Source: Methanolobus sp. UBA32
GTDB taxonomy: Archaea; Halobacteriota; Methanosarcinia; Methanosarcinales; Methanosarcinaceae
Reading direction: 5' to 3'
DNA length: 17,590 nucleotides
Assembly: GCA_002507205.1 (NCBI GenBank)
Contig: DAZF01000006.1
Span: 1-17,590 of the forward strand
Shown here: positions 1-6,900 of the stretch, piece by piece
How positions within the stretch are numbered: position 1 is the stretch's first letter
Layout of the letters: every line of letters begins with the position of its first letter
Program-made: the position numbers and the translations under genes
The notes under the pieces: model-generated
What the model saw: only the letters and a program-made list of their open reading frames with translations
Database searches by the model: none
Told to the model about the DNA's origin: nothing

Positions 1-138
1 AGCTAATTAGATAACCTCTATATATGGTGCGCTATTCTCAGGTCAATTTAAATATTAGACTCGTTATACTCCGATATATAATTCCATATTTAGATATTAA
101 TCCAGCAATATCTATATTATCAGCACAATAGTATTAAA

Positions 139-180
139 TAACAGGATTAATATAGTATGTCTAGCAATATAATCCTGTTA
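139..180. repeat. Perfect 11-bp inverted repeat bracketing a TATA-like element
   Basis: TAACAGGATTA at 139-149 is the exact reverse complement of TAATCCTGTTA at 170-180, with a 20-nt centre. The centre begins with a TATA-like string (roughly 148-155). If that is the archaellin TATA box, the left arm covers the BRE side and the right arm falls close to the expected transcription start, about 25 nt downstream. This is the geometry of a repressor operator. As RNA it could also form an 11-bp stem with a 20-nt loop. The repeat is seen directly; the regulatory role is inferred. Confidence 0.5.
148..155 (+). promoter_or_regulatory. Candidate archaellin TATA box
   Basis: The TATA-like string TAATATAG lies about 60 nt upstream of the SD-preceded ACG triplet at 214 and 90 nt upstream of the first ATG at 238. 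Transcription starting about 25 nt downstream would give a leader of roughly 35-60 nt containing the GAGGG at 203-207. Other AT-rich strings further upstream (107-119, 70-82) are alternatives. Confidence 0.3.
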
Positions 181-237
181 CACGATTGCTAAAACGTTTC
201 ATGAGGGAATCGCACGAAAGCAAATCAGAAGCATTTA

Positions 238-1116
238 ATGCACAGTGACAACCGTGCACAGGTAGGTATAGGTACCCTTATCATCTTCATCTCGATGGTA
301 CTTGTGGCAGCAGTAGCATCAGCTCTTTTGATCAAGACCTCTGGTGTGCTACAGCAAAAGGCATCACAGACCGGCCAGGAAACGACACGTGAGGTTGCTT
401 CCAACATGAGAATTGACCGTGTAGAAGGTGAACGTGCGACATATACTACGGTAACTGTCACGGATGGTGTGGTTTCTGATACCAATTTAACCTGTTCCAA
501 AGGTGGAATGATTGAGTGGATGTCCTCTTCCGGAGCGTTCAATATTTCAGTTGATGGCGAGGATGCTACCTCTGTTGATGATGAATCCTACTATGAATAT
601 CGTTTCTCACGCTCAGGTACTCATAATTTTACTGTATCAGATACTTCAGGTAGTACTTCTGGTACGATTGTGGTGAGTGATTCAGTTGATTATGGTGAGA
701 TCACAAAATTACATATTTCCGTATCCCTTGGTCCGGGCAGTGAGGATGTTGACCTGTCACAGCTTATCATTTATCTTTCAGATGGTTCACATGTTGCCAA
801 TGTCAGGTATGATACGGCAGATACAAGTGATGTCATACATCTGCCAACAGATGAGTATTTTTCAGTAAGCCCAATAAGAACACGTGATCAGACTATATTC
901 AAAGCCACGCAACCAGTTTTAAGAACAGGTGACATCATGGAAGTTGTGGTGGATATAAGGAGAGTTTTCCTGGAGGATGACGAGGAATATGAAGGTCTTG
1001 CTCCAAGGACGGAAGTTTCTTTCCAGGTGAGGCCCGAAGCGGGAGCTCTTGTAGTATTCGACTTTACAACACCAGGTGCTTATTTCGATGAAAAGTACAT
1101 CCTGCTGAGATATTAA
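238..1116 (+). CDS. flaB: Archaellin (archaeal flagellin) with an inserted beta-domain
   Basis: This is the structural subunit of the archaellum filament, assembled outside the cell after leader removal by the FlaK/PibD peptidase. From the ATG at 238 it is 292 aa. Residues 6-8 (R-A|Q) precede the classic archaellin start VGIGTLIIF (9-17) and a hydrophobic helix to about residue 32, followed by the usual [10 protein letters not shown] segment. The conserved archaellin beta-core resumes at about 153 with [13 protein letters not shown] (163-175) and runs to the C-terminus. Between about 67 and 150 lies an extra, beta-rich, Ser/Asp-rich segment that makes the protein longer than the usual archaellin of about 200-220 aa. 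There is no SD at a normal distance from ATG238. GAGGG at 203-207 is 6 nt before an in-frame ACG at 214, whose downstream codons read KANQKHL, like an archaellin leader; the true start may be there. The gene stands alone on its strand, convergent with a pilin-like gene. The family is sure; the start is not. Confidence 0.9.
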   Translation: MHSDNRAQVGIGTLIIFISMVLVAAVASALLIKTSGVLQQKASQTGQETTREVASNMRIDRVEGERATYTTVTVTDGVVSDTNLTCSKGGMIEWMSSSGAFNISVDGEDATSVDDESYYEYRFSRSGTHNFTVSDTSGSTSGTIVVSDSVDYGEITKLHISVSLGPGSEDVDLSQLIIYLSDGSHVANVRYDTADTSDVIHLPTDEYFSVSPIRTRDQTIFKATQPVLRTGDIMEVVVDIRRVFLEDDEEYEGLAPRTEVSFQVRPEAGALVVFDFTTPGAYFDEKYILLRY

Positions 1117-1124
1117 AGACGATA

Positions 1125-1712
1125 TCAAAAGTGGGAAATAGTATATTTTTCATCAGCAAGGACTAGCTCAAAATTGAATTTACCTTCCACAGGTCCTTCA
1201 ATTAAAATTCCCATATTCTTATTCGTATCCAGTTCGTCATTAAGTATCCATTTACCGGTATTATCCATTTTTCCTTTTCTGAAATTAATGATATTGCCAT
1301 CAATATTGTATCTGTCTTTGGCACCATTTACATACTGGCAGATGATTGTATTGTTTTCCGCAATCCACTGGGTATCAGTGAGGTTCCCATTCATATCAGG
1401 GTCCGGGTCCATACCAAATGCCAGATAGTTGATATCTGATATGGAAAGTTCAATAGTACATGTAGATCCGTCCGGACTATTCTGTTCCTGGATATTCCTT
1501 GCATATCCATTCTGTATGGAAAGCAGTTCAAGGGCAGCATCGCTTATTTGCTTGCTGTCCTTTGCTCCGGAATACACCGGAGACAAACTATTCCACGAAG
1601 CAGCTACCATAACTATAATTGCGCCGGTTACTGTAAGATAGAATACCATTTTTAGAGGGATGGTATCAACACCACGTGTATCCCTGAGAAATGAAGTTAC
1701 TTTAACCCCCAC
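1125..1712 (-). CDS. Pilin-like secreted protein, uncharacterised
   Basis: The protein is 195 aa from a GTG start supported by GGGAG at 1719-1723, 6 nt upstream. The N-terminus has a basic stretch (K4, R10, R13) ending in R13-G14, a plausible class III (prepilin-peptidase-type) cleavage site. A single hydrophobic helix follows at about 22-39 (FYLTVTGAIIVMVAASW at 24-40), then a soluble domain rich in Asn, Asp and beta-forming residues with several N-glycosylation sequons. This is the layout of archaeal minor pilin-like proteins, but I do not recognise a named family. It lies 29 nt after the XTP pyrophosphatase gene on the same strand and is probably the last gene of that operon. It ends 8 nt from the archaellin stop codon. 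A plain N-terminal membrane anchor is the alternative reading. Confidence 0.65.
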   Translation of the reverse strand: MGVKVTSFLRDTRGVDTIPLKMVFYLTVTGAIIVMVAASWNSLSPVYSGAKDSKQISDAALELLSIQNGYARNIQEQNSPDGSTCTIELSISDINYLAFGMDPDPDMNGNLTDTQWIAENNTIICQYVNGAKDRYNIDGNIINFRKGKMDNTGKWILNDELDTNKNMGILIEGPVEGKFNFELVLADEKYTISHF

Positions 1713-1741
1713 GTTTATCTCCCACTCTTCATTTTAATCCT

Positions 1742-2287
1742 TCAATCCAGCCATTCTAAGAACTTATCAAGCGCCCTTCTTCGGTGCGAGACTGTGTTCT
1801 TGAACTCGTCCCCAAGTTCTCCGAATGTCTTTCCGTTGTAATCGAATATAGGGTCATATCCGAAACCTCCGGTCCCCAGTTCTTCAAAAGCTATCTTTCC
1901 TTCAACGGTTCCCGTAAATGTTAGTGGTTCGCCTCCGGGTTCACAATATCCGATGACGGATTTGAAGACTGCTTTCCTGTCTGTCTCCTCCTCCATTATC
2001 TTGAGGATTCTCTGGTTACCAAGGTTCTTTTCAACAAAGGCAGAATAGGGGCCCGGGAATCCATTGAGAATATTGATGAATAAACCTGAATCGTCGACCA
2101 TAACAGGCATTCCAAGTCTCTCAGCTGACAGCTTTGCACCGTATGCGGCAATAGGTTCCAGATCATCTTCCTGAAGTTCAGGATAGCCATCTGTGTTCTG
2201 TATTACTTCATATCCTCTGGCTGCCAGTATATCCTTAACTTCTCTGAATTTTCCCTTATTACCTGTGACAAATACAATTTTACGCAT
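1742..2287 (-). CDS. rdgB: XTP/dITP diphosphatase (Ham1/RdgB family)
   Basis: This is a cytoplasmic house-cleaning pyrophosphatase. It hydrolyses dITP, ITP and XTP to the monophosphate plus pyrophosphate, keeping deaminated purines out of DNA and RNA. It is 181 aa, normal for the family. Signature elements are all present: VTGNKGKF near the N-terminus (7-14, triphosphate-binding), DDSGL at 65-69 (metal/catalytic), FPGPYSAF at 77-84, GFGYDPIF at 141-148 (base pocket), and SHRRRAL at 167-173. The ATG overlaps the last 8 bases of bud32, and a GAGG-type ribosome binding site sits inside the bud32 coding end, so the two are translationally linked. Confidence 0.96.
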   Translation of the reverse strand: MRKIVFVTGNKGKFREVKDILAARGYEVIQNTDGYPELQEDDLEPIAAYGAKLSAERLGMPVMVDDSGLFINILNGFPGPYSAFVEKNLGNQRILKIMEEETDRKAVFKSVIGYCEPGGEPLTFTGTVEGKIAFEELGTGGFGYDPIFDYNGKTFGELGDEFKNTVSHRRRALDKFLEWLD

Positions 2288-2858
2288 ATCTTCCTCTTTT
2301 CTCTATTTCTTTTACTCTCTCAAGCACTTCATCAGCCTGCTGGAATTCCTGCCGGTATCCTCTGCAGAATGCCTCTATAAGTTTTTCATGGTCACGGTGT
2401 GTGCTCTCAAACGTCTGGAACAGGACGTGCACATCCACTCCGCGTGCTTCTGTACTGCTCTCAAAGAATGAAAGACCGAAGTCTATCATGTATATCCTGT
2501 CATTGAAAAGAATCAGATTGGACGTTGTGAGATCCCCGTGTATAATGCCTGCCATGTGCAGTTCAGCTACAAGGATCCCTATCTGTTCACTGAGATCCTC
2601 ATCTATAACGAATTTCAATGCAGTTCCGTCCAGATACTGCATTTTTATCGTGGAATTATCAATGTCATAAATAATTGGTGTAGGCACTCCGGCTCTTCTG
2701 GCTTCGGATAACAATCTGGCCTCGGCCTTTGTCCTTTCCTTCCTTATCCTTTCATCAAGCTCTTTCAGGCGGTAGTTCTTCGGCACTCTTTCTTTAATGA
2801 GCATCCCATCTTCGACCTTCACGGTAGCTTCGGCGCCACTTGTCAGGTACATATTCAT
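2280..2858 (-). CDS. bud32: KEOPS complex kinase/ATPase Bud32
   Basis: Bud32 is the small RIO-like kinase/ATPase of KEOPS and works with Kae1 in forming N6-threonylcarbamoyladenosine (t6A) on ANN-decoding tRNAs. The 192-aa reading shows the Bud32 hallmarks: a SGAEA nucleotide-binding start (7-11) in place of a full P-loop, the lysine of IKERVPK (K22), the catalytic loop HGDLTTSN (107-114), and DFG at 126-128. The activation segment and C-lobe of larger kinases are missing, as normal for this family. The first ATG (2858) overlaps the kae1 stop as ATGA. A second ATG at 2852 has GGAG (2859-2862) 6 nt upstream and may be the true start, giving 190 aa. In Methanosarcina and other methanogens this domain is normally fused to the Kae1 C-terminus; here it is separate. 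Confidence 0.93.
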   Translation of the reverse strand: MNMYLTSGAEATVKVEDGMLIKERVPKNYRLKELDERIRKERTKAEARLLSEARRAGVPTPIIYDIDNSTIKMQYLDGTALKFVIDEDLSEQIGILVAELHMAGIIHGDLTTSNLILFNDRIYMIDFGLSFFESSTEARGVDVHVLFQTFESTHRDHEKLIEAFCRGYRQEFQQADEVLERVKEIEKRGRYA

Positions 2859-3868
2859 CTCCCGCCTTCAAAATCTTTAGGAAGCCATGTAACATCAACA
2901 TCATCAGGCCTGAAATTAGGATTTACATGCGAATTCTCAATATCAAGTACATTCCCTGAATCATACATCAAAAGTCCAAGATATGCTATCATAGCACCGT
3001 TATCTCCCATGAACCTCTTTTCAGGCACGTGGAAATAAGCTCCCCTTTCTGTGCACATTATATTCAGCATTTCCCTAAGTCTTGCATTAGCACCTACGCC
3101 ACCTGCAAGCAACACTTCATTCTTTCCGGTGTGTGCAAGAGCACGCTCAGTGACCTCAACAACCATTGCAAAGGCAGTTTCCTGGAAAGAGTAGCATACA
3201 TCCTCCATGGAATTATTCTTAAGAGCCTCAGTTGCAGCCGTAGATAATCCTGAAAATGACAGGTCCATTCCCTTTACAACGTATGGGAGTGGGATATATT
3301 TTGAAGCACCTTTTGCAAACTGTTCTATCTGGGGTCCGCCCGGATGTCCAAGTCCGGCACTCCTCGCAAACTTATCAAAGGCATTCCCAAGTCCTATGTC
3401 CAGTGTTTCTCCAAATACCCTGTATCTGCCCATCCTGTAAGCCAGTACCTGTGAGTTGGCACCACTGACATACAGGGTAACAGGATCAGTTGCAGGTGTT
3501 TTCCAGCGGCCTACTTCAACATGGGCCAGACAGTGGTTCACGCCTACAAGTGGTACATCAAGAGTTATTGCAAGCATCCTGGCCGCAGTTGCCACGGTAC
3601 GCAGGCATGCACCAAGCCCGGGTCCCTGGGAAAAAGAGATGGCATCTATCTGTGAAGCATCGACCCCTTTCTGGTTTGCTTCCTCAAGTACTCCTCTGAT
3701 CACATAAGATGCATACTTTGCATGATGCTGGGCTGCTTCTCTGGGGTGTATTCCTCCGGTGGGGGGCCGGTACATATCAGATACTTCTGCAATTACATCT
3801 TTCTCATTAACGATGGCAGCACTGAGATTCCATGCGGTCCCCTCTATGCCAAGGACTGTTCCTTTCAA
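2855..3868 (-). CDS. kae1: tRNA t6A threonylcarbamoyltransferase Kae1 (KEOPS)
   Basis: Kae1 is the catalytic subunit of KEOPS, which transfers the threonylcarbamoyl group to A37 of tRNA; it is cytoplasmic. The 337-aa protein has the ASKHA-fold Kae1/TsaD signatures: the N-terminal VLGIEGTAWN (5-14), SQGPGLGACLR (80-90), the iron-binding NHCLAH motif with H112 and H116, SGAN at 135-138, the GGVGAN nucleotide motif at 256-261, and MGDNGAM with metal-ligand D289. The start is TTG at 3868, placed by its GGAG at 3877-3880 (8 nt away) and because residue 5 onward matches the family N-terminus. It overlaps bud32 by 4 bases. A TATA-like AT-rich string over the preceding subtilase stop codon could be its promoter. 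Confidence 0.95.
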   Translation of the reverse strand: MKGTVLGIEGTAWNLSAAIVNEKDVIAEVSDMYRPPTGGIHPREAAQHHAKYASYVIRGVLEEANQKGVDASQIDAISFSQGPGLGACLRTVATAARMLAITLDVPLVGVNHCLAHVEVGRWKTPATDPVTLYVSGANSQVLAYRMGRYRVFGETLDIGLGNAFDKFARSAGLGHPGGPQIEQFAKGASKYIPLPYVVKGMDLSFSGLSTAATEALKNNSMEDVCYSFQETAFAMVVEVTERALAHTGKNEVLLAGGVGANARLREMLNIMCTERGAYFHVPEKRFMGDNGAMIAYLGLLMYDSGNVLDIENSHVNPNFRPDDVDVTWLPKDFEGGR

Positions 3869-3901
3869 TTTGATATCTCCAGCCCTTAAAGGTTAGCAGT
3901 T

Positions 3902-3914
3902 GAATATTAATTTT
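3902..3914 (-). promoter_or_regulatory. Possible promoter element of the kae1 operon
   Basis: On the minus strand an AT-rich AAATTAATATTC-type string overlaps the subtilase stop codon, about 35-40 nt before the TTG start of kae1. A start point about 25 nt downstream would give a leader of roughly 12 nt that contains the GGAG. Only 38 nt separate the two genes and I see no T-rich terminator between them, so read-through from the subtilase gene is equally possible. Confidence 0.3.
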
Positions 3915-6900
3915 GCTGTTTCCTGATGAGTGCACCACTGATTGCCAGTATGGCCATTGTTATCATTCCGGATATGGCCGGAATCTTCCCGGCACCATCA
4001 TTTTCATTTTGTCCCGGGTCTGTGTCGGTATCAGTATCTTTCATTGCGGAATCACTCATGTCCGTTACAGTGATTTCAATATCATCTGCATTCTTTGTTA
4101 ACGGTTCTTGTGCAGTAATTGCAAAAGGCGAGAACCCCGGGGTGCTCGCTTCAAAGTAAAGATAGTTATCATCAGGGTCATTCTGTTTTGTATCAAGCAT
4201 TTCCCAGGTATCCTCATTGTACCTGTTCAATGTTATGGTGGCTGGATCAATCTCGTTGTTCTCTATCCATTCTTTGCTTACCCTGAACCCTATAACAGGG
4301 TCTTTGACATTACTCTCAGTGGCGTAACCTGTCTTACCAACCCAGATGTTCATGTTCATGTATACTAATCCGGAAACCGGGTTGTCTGCAAATGTAGATG
4401 TATTTTTCAAAATCTCAATGGTAGTACTGATCTTTCCAGCATTCTTCAGCGAATTATAGCGGACATAATCTATATCGTTGTTCTCATTGTCAAAATCAAA
4501 GTCTACTATATCTCCCTTTCCGGCATACACCGAAAGTACATCCTTAAAAACAATGTTCTCATACTCTTCGCCTGTAGAACCTCCGCCTCCGCCACCACCC
4601 CCAGAGGAACTGGGGCTGAATGGAGTACTGGCCTGTGCGGATGTTGCCACGGTCATATTGGACCAGTTACCAACGTTGCCTACAAGGTCAATGGCTCTGA
4701 GACTGTAATTGTAGCTTGTGCTGGAAGAAAGTCCAGTGTCTACCATTAGCTGTTCTGAACTGTTCTCAAGGAATGCATCGTTTTTCCATATCTCTACATG
4801 GTCTGTATCATCTGATTCGTTCCATGTGAGGGTTATGGATGATGAAGTACTGGAATTTGTCAAACTGGTGATAACAGGTGCAGTGTTATCTTCAAGTGGA
4901 GCGTAAATACTCAGGTGGGTAATATTTGCAGTAACCGTATGTTCAGAGGCATTTACCGTACTTCTGAATGGAATCCATATTTCTTCATCAGAGTCATACC
5001 ACGCAACCGTAAGTTTTCCGGTACTGTTATCATTCACAAGGTTCTGATCATATCCAAGTGTAAGGGATACATTTCTGCCGAATTGATATGAATAGTTTGC
5101 ATCAGATTCATTTATCACCTTTATATCAATTGCAGGCCCTGTCAAATTAGAGCTATTTTCAGGTTCATTGCCTGCTACAAGGGATGCAGATATATTGCCC
5201 GGATTGGCAGATGTACCGCTGATATTGAAGTTCATTACTGGGTGAATGATACCGACTTCTATACCTGGAACTGCAAGTGTCACTTCATCACTTCCTTCCG
5301 TAGGGAAGGTCTTTCCAAGACTAAGGTAAATTGTTGTATTGGAACTGAAGTAATTATCCACTGAATTATTGAAGGTGGAAGTGATGTTGACGGTGTTTGT
5401 TCCATTAGAAAGTGGAATGCTGCTGAGATTGAACACACCGTTTGAAACAGGCCAGGATTCGGTGGTAATATTTCCATTCACATAGACTGAAACATTTGTG
5501 GCAACTCCCGCAGTTCCATTCATTGAAAAACTGTTCTCTGGCAGATAATAGATAGTTCCTGAATCAGGTGAATCAATTGTCGGCTGGCTTGTAAATACTG
5601 TAAAATTCACGGTTGTTGAATTTATATATCCTGTTATATCCTCAGCAAATACTGTGAGATTATGTCGTCCTTCTGTCAGGTTGAGGGTAGTATTAAATAA
5701 AAATCCTGTTTCTGTTGTGGAATTTGTTCCATTGTCAACGTTGTACCAGAAGTCACAGTATTTATTATTGCTGATGTTGATCTCGAATGTCTCTTCCTGT
5801 AGCACGGAATTCTCAGCAAGTCCATCTATCGTAATTACATTGTCTTCAACGCTGACATAAAATCTCCATCCGTAACTGATCTCTTCACTCAGGTTTGTCA
5901 GTGCAGTTACGGATACATTGTGGTATCCTTCAGAGTATGCTTCAGAGTATGGTTGTGCTGTCTGATTCCATACTTTGTATCCACCATTGATATTCATCCA
6001 GGAGAGGAGCACCTCGGTACCATCTGTCGTCATGTCTATGCTACTTACATTGATCATATGGGGGTGTGTAAGGTTAACTGAAACGGCAGTTGTGCTATCA
6101 GTAATGTATGAGTCATTTTGTGGATATTCATTGACATCGACTGCAAAATACACTACAAGAGAGAAATTCTGGGGACCCAGGGGTATATCTGTACCATTCA
6201 CGATGAATGTATATGTTCCTGCAGAAAGATTGGTCAGTTCGACACCTTCTACGTTGTTCACCGTGTCGATCCTTCCATTACCATCGTATGTATCATCAGG
6301 TCCGACTACTTTGAGATCAAGGTTGTTCACAAGTTGTAATTCTGCAGCTGCATCTCCTGGATAATCCGTCCAGACAAGTGTTACTCTGAGGGGCTGATCA
6401 GAATTAAGGATATCATAGCTCACATTCCAGGAGTCACCTGTGTTCAAAGGTTTAGGATTATCAAAATATCTGATTGTTTCCGGGTATTGTGGATATATGG
6501 AATTCTCAATATCAACACGTCCCCATCCTTGTGAATAATCCGGCCTGCCTGCTATCTCTTTATATTCGCCTGTTCCATATTGTCCGGGTGTGAGATTCAT
6601 TGCTCCGTTTATTATCGTCGCTTTAAGTAATGCAGCACTTGGACTGGTCAGGTTCTCTATTTCAGTGTAGTATTCCCTTACAAGAGCAGCAGACCCTGCA
6701 GTGATTGGAGTGGCCATGCTGGTTCCACCCATGTACAAATAGTTACTATTGTCACTAACAGTACCCCATCCAGTTCCACTTGCAAGACTTGATCTTGTGG
6801 AAATGATAAATGTACCTGGAGCTACAACATCTGGTTTTATTCTGCCATCATTAGTTGGTCCACGACTACTGAATGCAGCAATGCCTTTGTCGTTATCAGC

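Larger units (their letters stand above)
1..213. other. AT-rich intergenic region upstream of the archaellin
   Basis: No convincing gene lies here. The stretch is strongly AT-rich and contains several TATA-like strings (around 17-26, 70-82, 107-119 and 148-155). It carries one perfect inverted repeat (139-149 with 170-180) and, at its end, a Shine-Dalgarno-like GAGGG at 203-207. A 15-codon ATG frame at 201-248 exists but looks accidental. The region most likely holds the promoter and 5' leader of the archaellin gene. What lies further upstream is outside the window. Confidence 0.6.

Noticed and set aside
201..248. 15-codon ATG frame just before the archaellin
   Set aside because: Its ATG has no SD, its sequence resembles nothing, and the other frame gives an archaellin-like leader.
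225..542. 105-codon minus-strand frame opposite the archaellin
   Set aside because: It is antisense to an unmistakable archaellin, has no recognisable motifs and no SD; a shadow frame.
4478..4708. Proline-rich plus-strand frame (also 8863-9159)
   Set aside because: The proline runs are just the reverse complement of the polyglycine linkers of the subtilases.
5975..6364. Long plus-strand frames inside the subtilase genes (also 12500-12913)
   Set aside because: They lie antisense to conserved protease domains, with no ribosome sites or family resemblance.
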